From Plasticicumulans acidivorans (lineage in GTDB: Bacteria > Pseudomonadota > Gammaproteobacteria > Competibacterales > Competibacteraceae): a stretch of 64,000 nt of DNA. Every line of letters begins with the position of its first letter. The first letter of the stretch is position 1. This document shows positions 1 to 13,509 of the stretch, piece by piece. Location: the NCBI RefSeq assembly GCF_003182095.1, contig NZ_QGTJ01000011.1, positions 62,001 to 126,000 on the forward strand, written 5' to 3'. The notes beneath the pieces are model-generated. The model had not been told where the DNA came from. It did no database searches and worked only from the letters and a program-made list of their open reading frames with translations. The translations under genes were made by a program, and so were the position numbers.

Positions 1-2
1 CC

Positions 3-1115
3 GGCTCGGCGGCCACCGCCAGCCAGTTCGACGTCAATCTCGGCGCCAGTTTCGAGCTCGACCTGTGGGGGCGGCTGCGCCGTGCGACCGAGGCGGCGCA
101 GGCGGATCTGCTGGCGCAGCAGGAGGCGCGGCAGACGGTGGTGCTGACACTGGTCAGCTCCGTCGCCAACGCCTACATCTCGCTGCGCGAGCTCGACCAG
201 CGGCTGACGATCACGCGCACGACGCTGCAGAGCCGGGCGGAGTCGATGCACCTGGCGCAGCGGCGTTTCGAGGTCGGCCTGACGCCGGAGCTCGATGCAC
301 GCCAGGCGGAGTCGGAATACGAGTCGACGCGGGCGATGGTGCCGCAGCTCGAACAGGCGATCGTGCAGCAGGAAAACGCCTTGTCGCTGCTGCTCGGCCG
401 CAACCCCGGGCCGATCGTGCGCGGCCGCACCCTGGTCGAACTGCGCCGGCCGGTGGTTCCCGCCGGCCTGCCGTCCGACCTGATCGAGCGCCGTCCTGAC
501 ATCCGTCAGGCCGAGCAGCAGTTGGTCGCTGCCAACGCCCAGATCGGCATCGCCCGCGCGGCCTATTTCCCGGTGGTGTCGCTGACCGGGGCGCTCGGCA
601 GTGTTTCGCCGCAGCTGTCGTCACTGTTCGGCGGGCCGGCGCGCGCCTGGAGCTACGGTGCCGGCCTGAGCGTGCCGGTGTTCACCGCCGGCAAGATCGC
701 CGGGCAGGTGCAGGCGGCCGAGGCCGTGCAGCAGCAGACGCTGGAAAACTACCGCAAGACGGTACAGACGGCGTTCGCCGAGGTCGAGAACGCCCTGGTC
801 GCCGCCAGCAAGACCAGCGAGCAGCTCGAAGCGCAGGCACGTCAGGTCGAGGCGCTGCGCAGTTATCTGCGGCTGGCGCGGCTGCGTTACGACAACGGCT
901 ACACCAGCTACCTGGAAGTGCTCGATGCCGAGCGCAACCTGTTCAGTGCCGAGCTCAGCCTGGCGCAGACGCGTGGCAGCGAGCTGTCGACGCTGGTCAA
1001 TCTGTACAAGGCGATGGGCGGCGGCTGGGTCGACGAGGCTGCACGCCGTTCGACGCTGGTTTCTCCCGGTGTTGCCGGCGCGCCACCGTCAGCGACGGCG
1101 ACCCGCGGCACATAG
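3..1115 (+). CDS. RND efflux system outer-membrane factor (NodT/OprM family), 3' part
   Basis: This is the C-terminal part of an outer-membrane channel protein of tripartite RND efflux pumps; the reading frame is open from the first bases, so the start and any lipoprotein signal lie upstream of the window. Visible are the family motif FELDLWGRLRRATEAA near the left edge, the ALSLLLGRNPG segment, the DLIERRPDIRQAEQQLVAANAQIG block and the YDNGYTSYLEVLDAERNLF motif of the second OEP repeat. The long amphipathic helices build the periplasmic tunnel. The pump and adaptor genes would be expected just upstream. Substrate cannot be told from this piece. Family assignment is firm; lipidation is assumed from the family. 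Confidence 0.93.
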   Translation, partial: GSAATASQFDVNLGASFELDLWGRLRRATEAAQADLLAQQEARQTVVLTLVSSVANAYISLRELDQRLTITRTTLQSRAESMHLAQRRFEVGLTPELDARQAESEYESTRAMVPQLEQAIVQQENALSLLLGRNPGPIVRGRTLVELRRPVVPAGLPSDLIERRPDIRQAEQQLVAANAQIGIARAAYFPVVSLTGALGSVSPQLSSLFGGPARAWSYGAGLSVPVFTAGKIAGQVQAAEAVQQQTLENYRKTVQTAFAEVENALVAASKTSEQLEAQARQVEALRSYLRLARLRYDNGYTSYLEVLDAERNLFSAELSLAQTRGSELSTLVNLYKAMGGGWVDEAARRSTLVSPGVAGAPPSATATRGT

Positions 1116-1402
1116 CCCCCTGTCACGGACCGGCGCCGGCCCGTGCGGCTGCGGCCAGGTGGCCGGGCATGCGCTTTGTCATGGCCCGGTTGCCGGCCGT
1201 TCGCGTACAACCCTAAAGGACGGAAGCAAACCCGCAGGCAGCGGCGGTGCGGGTCGTCGTCGCGCAGACGGCCTGTTTGCGACTGCATCCGGCACCATTG
1301 CGGATATCGTCTGTCTGATTCGATCACGTGGGCGCAGGAGGAACGCGTTACCCTTGCTGCGTTCTGCTTCTCCCCGTTTCGCATCGATCTGGAATTGCAT
1401 CC

Positions 1403-2122
1403 ATGCTCAAACCTTTGCTCGCCGGCCTGGCCTTGGCCCTGGCTACTCCGCTGTACGCCGCTGATCAGCCGGCCCAGCCCGACATGGCTCGTCTCAATGC
1501 GCTGCTGCAGGGGAACAAGCCCGACAGCGTGCAGCCGAGTTCGATTCCCGGCCTCTACGAAGTCGTCATCGGCAGCCAGCTGTTTTATCTGAGCGCTGAC
1601 GGTCGCTTCGCGATGCGTGGCGACATCATCGATCTGGACACGCAGCAGAACCTTACCGAGGCGCGCAGCAACGGTCTGCGGGCCAAGGTGGTCAATGCCG
1701 TGCCGGAAAGCGACATGATCGTCTATACGCCCGAGGGCAAGACGCGGCACACCATCACCGTGTTCACTGACATCGACTGCCCGTACTGCAGCAAGCTGCA
1801 CTCCGAGATGGACCGTTACCTGCGCGCCGGCATCAAGGTGCGCTACCTGGCCTATCCGCGCAGCGGCCTGGCGGGGGAGTCCTACCGCAAGGCGGTCAAT
1901 GTCTGGTGCGCTGCGGATCGCAAGACGGCGATGACGCAGGCCAAAGCCGGGCAGAAGCTGCCGGCGGCGAACTGCGATAACCCGGTCGCGCGCGAGTTCA
2001 ACCTCGGCAATCAGATCGGAGTGCAGGGCACGCCGGCGATCGTGCTCGAATCCGGTGAGATGGTGCCCGGCTACGTGCCGGCCGAGAAGCTCGCACAGCT
2101 GCTCGACGCCCCGGGACAGTGA
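1403..2122 (+). CDS. dsbC: Thiol:disulfide interchange protein DsbC
   Basis: Periplasmic disulfide isomerase that reshuffles wrong disulfides and is normally kept reduced by DsbD. The 239-residue product starts with a signal peptide (MLKPLLAGLALALATPLYA), followed by an N-terminal dimerisation domain and a thioredoxin fold with the CPYC active site at Cys126-Cys129. The cis-proline loop is seen as GVQGTPAIV. A second cysteine pair (VWCAAD and ANCDNP) matches the structural disulfide of DsbC. An in-frame start 25 codons earlier would precede the signal peptide and is less likely. It converges on cnoX with a hairpin between them. Confidence 0.95.
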   Translation: MLKPLLAGLALALATPLYAADQPAQPDMARLNALLQGNKPDSVQPSSIPGLYEVVIGSQLFYLSADGRFAMRGDIIDLDTQQNLTEARSNGLRAKVVNAVPESDMIVYTPEGKTRHTITVFTDIDCPYCSKLHSEMDRYLRAGIKVRYLAYPRSGLAGESYRKAVNVWCAADRKTAMTQAKAGQKLPAANCDNPVAREFNLGNQIGVQGTPAIVLESGEMVPGYVPAEKLAQLLDAPGQ

Positions 2123-2168
2123 GCCTGGAGCAGGCGGCGCCGGCTGCTGCTCGGCAGCCGTAAACGTA

Positions 2169-2190
2169 AAGCCCGCTCTGACGCGGGCTT
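2169..2190. terminator. Hairpin between convergent dsbC and cnoX
   Basis: AAGCCCGC, six-base loop, GCGGGCTT forms a perfect 8-bp stem in the gap between two converging genes. There is no long T run on either side, so it is a probable but not classical bidirectional terminator. Confidence 0.5.
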
Positions 2191-2218
2191 GAACTGAGTC
2201 GGATGGCGGTTTGAGCGT

Positions 2219-3085
2219 TCAGTAAAGCAGCGAGGCCATGCGCCGGCGGTAGGTGCCGGTCAGCGGGTGTTCCGGACCGAGCAGCTCGAACAGCGCGATC
2301 AGCCCCTTGCGTCCGGCATCGTCGCCGAAGCTGCGGTCGCGGCGCATCAGCTCAAGGAAGTGCGTGGCCGCGGCTTCGTATTCGCCGACTTCCTGCAGCT
2401 CGCTGGCCAGTGCCAGACGCACCGCGTGGGCATTGGGATCGGTGGCCAGCTGGGCTTCCTGGGCGCTGAAGTCGGCCTTTGGCGCGGCGGCTTCGAGCGT
2501 GGCCAGGTGGGCGAGCAGTTGCGGTACCGGCTCGGTTTTCTGGATTGCTTCCGGCAGTGCGCGCAGCAGGCGGCCGGATTCGAGCATTTCGCCGGTTTCG
2601 AGCAGCTTGGCGGCCAGCGCCACCTTGAGATCGAGTTCGGCGGGTTCCTGTGCGATGCCGTCGCGCAGGGTTTGCAGTGCCTCGTCCTGACGGCCGCTGA
2701 GCCAGAGCTGTTCGGCGGCATCGAGAATCGCATCGGCCGCGCGCGGGCGGTAGGCGTCGATGCGCTTGCGGTATTCGGATTCCGGCTGCACGCCGGCCAG
2801 CATGTCGACGATCTGGCCATCGCGTACCACCATCACCGTCGGCAGCGAGCGCACGTTGAAATGGCTGGCGATGGCCTGCTCGCTGTCGGCGTTGATCTTG
2901 GCGAGCAGGAAGGCACCGGCGTACTCGGTGGCCAGGCGTTCGAGCATCGGGCCGAGCGTGCGGCAGGGTTCACACCAGTCCGCCCAGAAGTCGACCAGCA
3001 CCGGGACTTCGAAGGAGTTGTCGATGACGAAGCGCTGGAAGTCGTTCAGGCGAACGTCGAAGACATAGCTTTGCGGCTGGTTCAT
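2219..3085 (-). CDS. cnoX: Thioredoxin-like co-chaperone CnoX (YbbN)
   Basis: CnoX is a cytoplasmic holdase that protects proteins from oxidative aggregation and hands them to GroEL or DnaK. The product has an N-terminal thioredoxin domain (residues about 5-115) with an intact WCEPC active site (Cys38, Cys41) and the RSLPTVMV cis-Pro loop, then a TPR-like C-terminal half. An intact CxxC suggests it can also act as a thiol reductase, unlike the E. coli protein, which lacks the first cysteine. I chose the second ATG because AGGA sits 7 bases before it; an ATG six codons earlier has no evident ribosome site. It converges on dsbC and is followed upstream by fdxA. Confidence 0.92.
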   Translation of the reverse strand: MNQPQSYVFDVRLNDFQRFVIDNSFEVPVLVDFWADWCEPCRTLGPMLERLATEYAGAFLLAKINADSEQAIASHFNVRSLPTVMVVRDGQIVDMLAGVQPESEYRKRIDAYRPRAADAILDAAEQLWLSGRQDEALQTLRDGIAQEPAELDLKVALAAKLLETGEMLESGRLLRALPEAIQKTEPVPQLLAHLATLEAAAPKADFSAQEAQLATDPNAHAVRLALASELQEVGEYEAAATHFLELMRRDRSFGDDAGRKGLIALFELLGPEHPLTGTYRRRMASLLY

Positions 3086-3166
3086 GAGGTGTTCCTGGGA
3101 CATGCCGGTGAAATCGGCCGGATGATGCGGCGCGCGCTCGGCGCCGGCAAGCGGCGAGCAGGCCGC

Positions 3167-3490
3167 TCAGCGTTCAAGGAAAGGCAGCTTGCCGGACTTG
3201 CCGTCCCAGTCGGCGGCATCGGGCAGCGGCTCTTTCTGCTCGGTAATGACCGGCCACTGCTTGGCGAGTTCGGCGTTGAGGGCGATGAAGGCTTCCTGCC
3301 CGCTCGGCAGATCGTCTTCGGAGAAGATCGCCTGCGCCGGGCATTCCGGCTCGCACAACGTGCAGTCGATGCACTCATCGGGGTCGATGACCAGGAAGTT
3401 CGGCCCTTCATGGAAGCAGTCCACCGGGCAGACTTCGACGCAGTCGGTGTACTTGCACTTGATGCAGTTTTCAGTGACGACAAAGGCCAT
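3167..3490 (-). CDS. fdxA: 7Fe ferredoxin FdxA (Azotobacter FdI type)
   Basis: Small electron carrier with one [3Fe-4S] and one [4Fe-4S] cluster. The 107-residue product begins [17 protein letters not shown] and keeps the FdI cysteine pattern: Cys9, 12, 17, 21 followed by Pro, and a second [12 protein letters not shown] set. The C-terminal tail ending GKLPFLER is also typical of FdI-type proteins. The start is set by AGGAG ahead of the ATG; longer in-frame starts read through unconserved sequence. In Pseudomonas fdxA also lies next to mutS, as here. The redox partner is unknown. Confidence 0.95.
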   Translation of the reverse strand: MAFVVTENCIKCKYTDCVEVCPVDCFHEGPNFLVIDPDECIDCTLCEPECPAQAIFSEDDLPSGQEAFIALNAELAKQWPVITEQKEPLPDAADWDGKSGKLPFLER

Positions 3491-3608
3491 GGCTGGCTCC
3501 TGGGGGTTGAGCGGCGGGCGCGCAGTGTACGGCGCGTGCTGCACGGGACGAAATAACCGCTGTGCATGAGGCGATCACCGGCCGCCGCCGCGGCCGGGCC
3601 GACCGGTT

Positions 3609-6173
3609 TCAGCTGCCGGCAAGTGTCTTCAGGTGGTATAGCGCCTGCAGCGCCTCACGGGGACTCAAACCATCGGGATCGAGTGCGGCGAGCGCTTCGA
3701 GCACGGCGTTCGGCTCGGCGGCGAACAGCGACAGCTGCGGATCGGGCTCGGCCGGCAGCGCAGCGCGGGCGCGGCTGCTGCGTTCGAGTTCGCGCAGCTT
3801 GCGCTTGGCGGCGCTGATCACCGACTGCGGAATGCCGGCCAGCGCGGCGACCTGCAGGCCGTAGCTGCGGCTCGCCGGCCCCTCCTGCACCGCATGCATG
3901 AAGACGATGCTGTCGCGGTGCTCGACGGCATCGAGGTGGACGTTGACGATGCCGGGCTGTTCTTCGGGCAGGCGGGTGAGCTCGAAGTAATGGGTGGCGA
4001 ACAGCGTGAAGGCGCGCGTCTGCGCCGCCAGATGCTGGGCGCAGGCCCAGGCCAGCGACAGGCCGTCGAAGGTCGAGGTGCCGCGGCCGATCTCGTCCAT
4101 CAATACCAGCGACTGCGCGGTGGCGTTGTGCAGGATGTTGGCGGTTTCGGTCATCTCGACCATGAAGGTCGAACGCCCCGAGGCGAGATCGTCGGCGGCG
4201 CCGATGCGCGTGAAGATGCGGTCCAGCGGGCCGATGCGTGCGGCCTGCGCCGGCACGAAGCTGCCGATATGGGCGAGGATCGCGATCAGCGCCGCCTGAC
4301 GCATATAAGTCGATTTGCCGCCCATGTTCGGCCCGGTGATCACCAGCATGCGCCGCTCCGGCGCGAGCTGCAGGTCGTTGGGCACGAAGGGCGCATCGAG
4401 TACCTGCTCGACCACTGGATGGCGGCCGGCACTGATCGCCAGTCCCGGTTCGTCGACCAGCTGCGGGCAGCTCAGGCCGAGCGCCTCGGCGCGTTCGGCC
4501 AGGTTGGCGAGCACGTCGAGCTCGGCCAGCGCGGCCGCGAGCTGCTGCAGCGGCAGCAGGTTGGCGATCAGCGTATCGAGCAGCTGTTCATAGAGGGCTT
4601 TTTCACGCGCCAGCGCCCGTTCGCGCGCCGACAGCACCTTGTCTTCGAAGGCTTTCAGCTCGGCGGTGATGTAACGCTCGGTGCCTTTGAGCGTCTGCCG
4701 GCGGATGTAATGCGCCGGCACCGCATCGGCGGCGCTGCGCGCCAGCTCGATATAGAAACCGTGCACGCGGTTGTAGCCGACCTTGACGTTGAGCCCGGTG
4801 CGGGCGCGCTCGCGGGCTTCGAGGTCGATGAGGAACTGGTCGGCATGTTCGGAGAGCTGGCGCAGCTCGTCGAGCTCGGCGTCGAAACCGGGGGCGATGA
4901 CACCGCCGTCGCGGATCAGCACCGGCGGTGTGTCGACCAGCGCGCGTTCGAGCAGCGCCAGCGTCTGCGGGTGTTCGCCGAGGGCATCGAGCAGCTGCTG
5001 CAGGCGCGGTGAATCGACCGCGGCGGCGGCGCGCAGCTCGGGCAGCCGGCTGAGCGCCGCGCGCAGGCCGCTCAGGTCGCGCGGGCGCGCCGAGCGCAGG
5101 GCGATGCGCGCGATGATACGTTCGACGTCGGGCACGCCGCGCAGCACCTCGCGCAGCGTCTCGCTCTGGCGGTCGGCCAGCAGTTCGCCGATGGCGTGCT
5201 GGCGCAGCCGCAGCGTGGCGTGCGCGCGCAGTGGTCGGGCCAGCCAGCGGCGCAGCAGGCGCCCGCCCATCGGCGTCACCGTGCGGTCCATGACGCCGGC
5301 CAGTGTGTGTTCGGGGTGGCCCGACAGGCTGTGGTCGAGTTCGAGATTGCGCCGGCTGGCGGCATCGAGGATCAGCGCGTCCTCGCGCCGTTCGACGGCG
5401 AGCGCGGTGAGGTGCGGCAGGGCGCTGCGTTGGGTGTCCTTGACGTACTGCAGCAGCGCGCCGGCGGCGGCGACCGCGATCGGCGCCTCCTGCGCACCGA
5501 AGCCGTCGAGGCTCTGCGTGCCGAACTGCGTGTTCAGCGTGCGCGCAGCGGTGGCGGTGTCGAAATGCCAGCTGGCCAGGCGACGCAGGCCTGCGCGTTC
5601 GCCGAGGCCGGCCGGCAGCGGCAGGTCCTCCGGCGCCAGCAGCTCGGCCGGGCGCAGACGTTCGAGCTCGGCGAGCAGTGCCTCGGCGCCGCGCAGCTGC
5701 ATCAGCACGAAGCGGCCACCGGCCAGATCGAGCGTCGCCAGCCCCCAGTCTTCGTGCACGGCGTAGAGCGCCAGCAGCAGATTGTCGCGGCGTTCTTCGA
5801 GCAGGGCTTCGTCGGTGACGGTGCCGGGGGTGACGATGCGCACGACCTTGCGCTCGACCGGGCCTTTGCTGGTGGCCGGGTCGCCGATCTGCTCGCAGAT
5901 CGCCACCGACTCGCCGAGGCGCACCAGCTTTGCCAGGTAGCTTTCGACGGCGTGATAAGGCACGCCGGCCATCGGGATTGGCTCGCCGGCGGACTGCCCG
6001 CGCGCGGTCAATGTGATGTCGAGCAGGCGCGCCGCCTTCTTTGCATCCTCGAAGAACAGTTCGTAGAAATCCCCCATGCGATAGAACAGCAGCACGTCGG
6101 GGTGTTGCGCCTTGGTGCCCAGGTACTGCTGCATCATCGGCGTGTGGCGGGAAAGATCGGTGGCTTGGCTCAT
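3609..6173 (-). CDS. mutS: DNA mismatch repair protein MutS
   Basis: Recognises mismatches and small loops and recruits MutL. The 854-residue protein is full length. The mismatch-reading Phe-x-Glu is at residues 36-38 (GDFYELF), in the same positions as in E. coli. The ATPase domain shows Walker [10 protein letters not shown] near residue 615 and Walker [17 protein letters not shown]. The C-terminal helices and tail ([14 protein letters not shown]) match the dimer/tetramer region. Transcribed toward fdxA; divergent from the TPR gene with under 100 bases between the coding regions. Confidence 0.98.
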   Translation of the reverse strand: MSQATDLSRHTPMMQQYLGTKAQHPDVLLFYRMGDFYELFFEDAKKAARLLDITLTARGQSAGEPIPMAGVPYHAVESYLAKLVRLGESVAICEQIGDPATSKGPVERKVVRIVTPGTVTDEALLEERRDNLLLALYAVHEDWGLATLDLAGGRFVLMQLRGAEALLAELERLRPAELLAPEDLPLPAGLGERAGLRRLASWHFDTATAARTLNTQFGTQSLDGFGAQEAPIAVAAAGALLQYVKDTQRSALPHLTALAVERREDALILDAASRRNLELDHSLSGHPEHTLAGVMDRTVTPMGGRLLRRWLARPLRAHATLRLRQHAIGELLADRQSETLREVLRGVPDVERIIARIALRSARPRDLSGLRAALSRLPELRAAAAVDSPRLQQLLDALGEHPQTLALLERALVDTPPVLIRDGGVIAPGFDAELDELRQLSEHADQFLIDLEARERARTGLNVKVGYNRVHGFYIELARSAADAVPAHYIRRQTLKGTERYITAELKAFEDKVLSARERALAREKALYEQLLDTLIANLLPLQQLAAALAELDVLANLAERAEALGLSCPQLVDEPGLAISAGRHPVVEQVLDAPFVPNDLQLAPERRMLVITGPNMGGKSTYMRQAALIAILAHIGSFVPAQAARIGPLDRIFTRIGAADDLASGRSTFMVEMTETANILHNATAQSLVLMDEIGRGTSTFDGLSLAWACAQHLAAQTRAFTLFATHYFELTRLPEEQPGIVNVHLDAVEHRDSIVFMHAVQEGPASRSYGLQVAALAGIPQSVISAAKRKLRELERSSRARAALPAEPDPQLSLFAAEPNAVLEALAALDPDGLSPREALQALYHLKTLAGS

Positions 6174-6269
6174 GGCGGCGCAGTGTAGCGGAAGGTGGTG
6201 ATGCGTCGGCTGATGCGGTTTCCTGTTGTACGATGCGGGGCTACCGCCGACGGCCTATCAGGGACTTTC

Positions 6270-6773
6270 ATGATGCGTAGCTGGCTCAAGACCGGGGTTC
6301 TCGTATTGGCGTTCGCCACGGCATCGGCGAGCGCGGCGGACTTCGATGAGATTCGTCGTCTTGCCGACGAGGGACAACGTGCCGTGGCGATCAGCCGGCT
6401 GGACGACCTGTTGGTGCGTGATCCGGGGGATATCTCGGCGCGCTTCCTCAAGGGACAGATCCTGCTCGACATGGGTAATCTGCCGGCGGCGCGGGAGACC
6501 TTCGCCGATCTCACCCGGCGCGCGCCGAAGCTGCCCGAGCCGTACAACAACCTCGCGGTGATCTACGCCGCCGAGGGCGACTACGACAAAGCGCGTCAGG
6601 CGCTGGTGACGGCGACGCAGCAGGCGCCGGATTACGCCGCGGCGCAGATCAACCTCGGTGATCTCTACGTCAAGCTGGCGCTGGAATCGTATCGGCGGGC
6701 GCTGGAGCTCAACCCGGCCGACGAGGCCTCGCGCGCCAAGCTGCTGGCGCTCGACTCGCTGTTCCAGCACTGA
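6270..6773 (+). CDS. Secreted tetratricopeptide repeat protein
   Basis: The product has a signal peptide (MMRSWLKTGVLVLAFATASASA) and then about four TPR helices: RLADEGQRAVAISRLDDLLVRDPG, a second unit around FLKGQILLDMGNLPAARETF, a third around PYNNLAVIYAAEGDYDKARQAL, and a last unit ending RALELNPADEAS. It is therefore probably a periplasmic scaffold protein. Function is not known. Two adjacent ATG codons are possible starts; longer versions would bury the signal peptide. It lies 2 bases before pncC, so the two are likely co-transcribed. Confidence 0.8.
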   Translation: MMRSWLKTGVLVLAFATASASAADFDEIRRLADEGQRAVAISRLDDLLVRDPGDISARFLKGQILLDMGNLPAARETFADLTRRAPKLPEPYNNLAVIYAAEGDYDKARQALVTATQQAPDYAAAQINLGDLYVKLALESYRRALELNPADEASRAKLLALDSLFQH

Positions 6774-6775
6774 CC

Positions 6776-7285
6776 ATGGCTGTCGATCAGGAGTTGTACC
6801 AGCTCGCCGAACGCGTCGGCCGTGCGCTGCAGGCACATGGCTGGCTGTTCGCCACGGCCGAGTCATGCACCGGCGGCTGGATCGCCGAGGCAATGACCGC
6901 CGTGCCCGGCTCCTCGGCGTGGTTCGATCGCGGCTTCATCACCTACTCGAATACCGCCAAGCAGGAACTGCTCGGCGTGCCGGCGGCGACGCTCGATGCG
7001 CACGGCGCGGTCAGCGAGGCCACGGTGCTGGCGATGGCCGACGGCGCGCTGGCGCATTCACCGGCGCAGATCGTCGTCGCCGTCTCCGGCATCGCCGGCC
7101 CTGATGGCGGCTCGCGGACCAGGCCGGTCGGTACGGTCTGGCTGGCCTGGGCGCAGCGGGGCGGTGCCTCCGCGGCGCAATGCCGGCACTTCGACGGCGA
7201 CCGCGACAGCGTGCGCCGGCAGACGGTGCTGGCGGCCCTGCACGGCGTGCTTGAGCGCCTGGACGGGGCAGTGCTTGTCGGCTGA
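6776..7285 (+). CDS. pncC: Nicotinamide-nucleotide amidase PncC (CinA C-terminal family)
   Basis: Hydrolyses nicotinamide mononucleotide to nicotinate mononucleotide, recycling NMN made by DNA ligase. The 169-residue product is a stand-alone CinA C-terminal domain with the motifs TAESCTGGWIAE, GSSAWFDRGFITYSN and VSGIAGPDGGSRTRPVGTVW. The N-terminal CinA domain is absent, as is usual in gammaproteobacteria. It sits in the common pncC-recA-recX order, with thpR inserted. The stop is 5 bases before the thpR start. Confidence 0.95.
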   Translation: MAVDQELYQLAERVGRALQAHGWLFATAESCTGGWIAEAMTAVPGSSAWFDRGFITYSNTAKQELLGVPAATLDAHGAVSEATVLAMADGALAHSPAQIVVAVSGIAGPDGGSRTRPVGTVWLAWAQRGGASAAQCRHFDGDRDSVRRQTVLAALHGVLERLDGAVLVG

Positions 7286-7289
7286 AGCG

Positions 7290-7799
7290 ATGCAGCGCCT
7301 GTTTCTGGCGCTGTGGCCGGATGCCGATACCCGGCGAGCACTGGCGCGGCTGGCGCGCAGCCTGACACCACAGCCGGTGCCAGCGCACAATCTGCACCTG
7401 ACCCTGGTCTTTCTCGGTGCGACGCCAGCGGCACAGGCGGCGGCCTACCGGGCGGCCCTCGCCGGGCTGCAGCCGCCGCCGCTGACGCTTGCGCTCGATC
7501 GAATCGGCTGCTGGCGTGGCCCGCGCGTGCTGTGGGCCGGACCGTCGCAGCCGCCGGCCGCGCTGCTCGCGCTGGTCGACGAACTCAACAGCCGCCTGCA
7601 GCCCTGCGGCTTCGTGCCTGAGGCACGTCCTTTTGCTGCCCACGTCACGCTGGCGCGCCATCATCGTGATGCGCCGGCGCAGTGTGAGCTGACTGAGCCG
7701 ATTCACTGGCCGGCGCGTGAGGTGGTGCTCGCCGAGTCCTGCAGCACGGCGGACGGCGTGCGCTACGCACCGCGCCTGCGCTGGGCCGTCGAGGGCTAG
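7290..7799 (+). CDS. thpR: RNA 2',3'-cyclic phosphodiesterase ThpR
   Basis: 2H-family phosphoesterase (LigT type) that opens 2',3'-cyclic phosphate on RNA ends. The two catalytic HxT motifs are present: HLTL at residues 36-39 and HVTL near residue 120. The 169-residue length is normal for the family. The ATG follows the pncC stop closely, pointing to one transcript with pncC and possibly recA. The physiological RNA target is unclear for the whole family. Confidence 0.9.
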   Translation: MQRLFLALWPDADTRRALARLARSLTPQPVPAHNLHLTLVFLGATPAAQAAAYRAALAGLQPPPLTLALDRIGCWRGPRVLWAGPSQPPAALLALVDELNSRLQPCGFVPEARPFAAHVTLARHHRDAPAQCELTEPIHWPAREVVLAESCSTADGVRYAPRLRWAVEG

Positions 7800-7875
7800 G
7801 TCGGGGGGCGCTTTCGTGGCATGATCCGACCCCTTTGCACTGGCGAAGCCGGCGGATTTTCGGGGGTTTCAGGCA

Positions 7876-8917
<1,042 letters not shown>

Positions 8918-8928
<11 letters not shown>

Positions 8929-9379
8929 GGACATCGCTGCGTTGCGGCGCGCGGCCATCGGTCTGCTGGCGCGCCGCGAACACAGCCGCTTCGAACTCCA
9001 GCACAAGCTCGCGCGGCGGGATGACGTCTGCGCCGAGGACATCACCGCGGTGCTCGATGAGCTGGAGGCCGAGCGGCTGCTCAGCGACCAGCGCTTCGCC
9101 GAGGTCTACGCCGTTTCGCGTCTCGATCGCGGCTACGGCCCCCTGCGCATCGGTGCCGAACTGCGCACCCGGGGCGTGTCCGAAGCTCTTGTTTCCGTTA
9201 TCCTTGCCGGCCTTGACGAGGACTGGCAGCCGTGCCTGAGCCGCTTTGCCCGCAAACGTTTCGGTGAGTCGCTGGACAGCGATACCCGCACGCGGGCAAA
9301 GCGTTACGCCTTTCTGCGCGGGCGCGGTTTCACCATGACTCAGATCGATCGACTATTCCGTCCCCGCGCGGATGACTGA
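8918..9379 (+). CDS. recX: RecA regulator RecX
   Basis: Small helical protein that modulates RecA filaments. The 153-residue product shows the three-helix repeats of the family: [33 protein letters not shown] and the [17 protein letters not shown] segment, then [11 protein letters not shown]. Its start lies inside recA, so translation is probably coupled to recA and its amount is kept low relative to RecA. alaS follows after 55 bases with no terminator seen. Confidence 0.95.
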
Positions 9380-9434
9380 TGCGCCGATTCCTGCGCATCA
9401 GCCCCGTACCCACCGCAGCCTGAAGCCAGCATCC

Positions 9435-12056
<2,622 letters not shown>

Positions 12057-12099
12057 ACCTCAATCTGTTTCCAACCGTTGCTTTACCGCAGAGAACATC

Positions 12100-13326
12100 A
12101 TGGCTCTCATCGTCCAGAAATACGGCGGCACCTCGGTCGGCTCGATCGAGCGCATCGAGAACGTCGCCCGCAAGGTCATCGGCTATCGCGAGCAGGGACA
12201 CGACGTGGTCGTCGTGGTCTCGGCGATGAGTGGTGAGACTGATCGTCTGATCGGTCTGGCCAATGCGATTTCGCCGCGGGCGAATCCGCGCGAGCTCGAC
12301 GTGCTGATTTCCACCGGCGAGCAGGTCACGATCGCCCTGCTGTGCATGGCGCTGATCAAGCTGGGGCAGCCGGCGAAGTCGTATACCGGCGCGCAGGTGT
12401 CGATCCATACCGACAGCGCCTTCAACAAGGCCCGCATCGAGTCCATCGATGATGCCCGCATCCGCGCCGATCTGGCCGCCGGGCGCGTCGTGGTCGTTGC
12501 CGGTTTCCAGGGCATCGATGCAGACGGCAACATCACCACGCTGGGACGCGGCGGTTCCGATACCACCGGTGTTGCGCTGGCGGCGGCCCTGAAGGCCGAT
12601 GAATGCCAGATCTTCACCGATGTCGATGGCGTCTATACGACGGACCCGCGCATCGAGCCGAGGGCGCGACGTCTCGATCGCATCACCTTCGAAGAAATGC
12701 TGGAGATGGCCTCGCTCGGCTCGAAGGTGCTGCAGATCCGCTCCGTCGAATTCGCCGGCAAGTACAACGTCCCGCTGCGCGTGCTCTCCTCGTTCCAGGA
12801 GGGCAACGGCACGCTCATTTCGCTTGAGGAAGAGAATATGGAAGCTGCGCTGATCTCCGGTATCGCCTTCAGCAAGGCTGAAGCCCAGATCACCGTCACC
12901 GGCGTGCCGGATCGGCCCGGCATCGCCTTCGGTATTCTCGGCGCGGTGTCCGACGCCAACATCGAAGTCGACATGATCGTCCAGAACATCGGCCGTGACG
13001 GGACGACCGACTTCACGTTCACAGTGCTGCGCACCGACTACGAGCGCACGCTGGAGATCGTCAAGCGGCAGGCGACGGATCTGGGGGCGCGCGAAGTCAA
13101 GGGCGACAACAAGATCGTCAAGATTTCGCTCGTCGGTGTCGGCATGCGCTCGCATGCGGGCATTGCCAGCAAGATGTTCCAGGCGCTGGCCAACGAAGGC
13201 ATCAACATCCGCATGATTTCGACCTCGGAGATCAAGATTTCCGTGGTCGTGGATGAGAAGTATCTTGAGCTCGGCGTGCGCACCCTGCACGACGCCTTCG
13301 AGCTCGATCAGGCTCCCTCTGTCTGA
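12100..13326 (+). CDS. lysC: Aspartate kinase
   Basis: First step of the aspartate pathway (lysine, threonine, methionine). The 408-residue protein starts MALIVQKYGGTSVG, with the KYGGTS signature at residues 7-12, an amino-acid kinase domain (VSAMSGETDRL, LGRGGSDTTGVALA) and two C-terminal ACT domains (EAQITVTGVPDRPGIAF and ISLVGVGMRSHAGIA) for feedback control by end products. The single-function, two-ACT form is the usual Pseudomonas-type enzyme. A strong terminator follows. Confidence 0.97.
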   Translation: MALIVQKYGGTSVGSIERIENVARKVIGYREQGHDVVVVVSAMSGETDRLIGLANAISPRANPRELDVLISTGEQVTIALLCMALIKLGQPAKSYTGAQVSIHTDSAFNKARIESIDDARIRADLAAGRVVVVAGFQGIDADGNITTLGRGGSDTTGVALAAALKADECQIFTDVDGVYTTDPRIEPRARRLDRITFEEMLEMASLGSKVLQIRSVEFAGKYNVPLRVLSSFQEGNGTLISLEEENMEAALISGIAFSKAEAQITVTGVPDRPGIAFGILGAVSDANIEVDMIVQNIGRDGTTDFTFTVLRTDYERTLEIVKRQATDLGAREVKGDNKIVKISLVGVGMRSHAGIASKMFQALANEGINIRMISTSEIKISVVVDEKYLELGVRTLHDAFELDQAPSV

Positions 13327-13338
13327 TTCTGCAGTGGG

Positions 13339-13375
13339 AAGCGCTTGTCGCGTCGACACCGGCAAGCGCTTTTTT
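13339..13375 (+). terminator. Rho-independent terminator of alaS-lysC
   Basis: A perfect 9-bp stem AAGCGCTTG / CAAGCGCTT with a 15-base loop is followed by a T run, 12 bases after the lysC stop. Confidence 0.85.
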
Positions 13376-13509
13376 CTACGCTCCTGTTGTGAATAACAAT
13401 CAACAACCTGCCTTTGGGAGCGCAGTTTAGTTAGAGTCGAGAAAGTCCCCGCTGACGAGGGACGTGCAGCCAATAAGCTGGAATCGAAAGACATACAAGG
13501 AGTAAGGCC

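Noticed and set aside
1124..1145. Palindrome CACGGACCGGC/GCCGGCCCGTG after the efflux gene
   Set aside because: It has no loop and no T run, and GC-rich palindromes are common by chance here; not called a terminator.
12057..12099. Lysine riboswitch before lysC
   Set aside because: Only 43 bases separate alaS from lysC, too short for the element, and no terminator precedes lysC.
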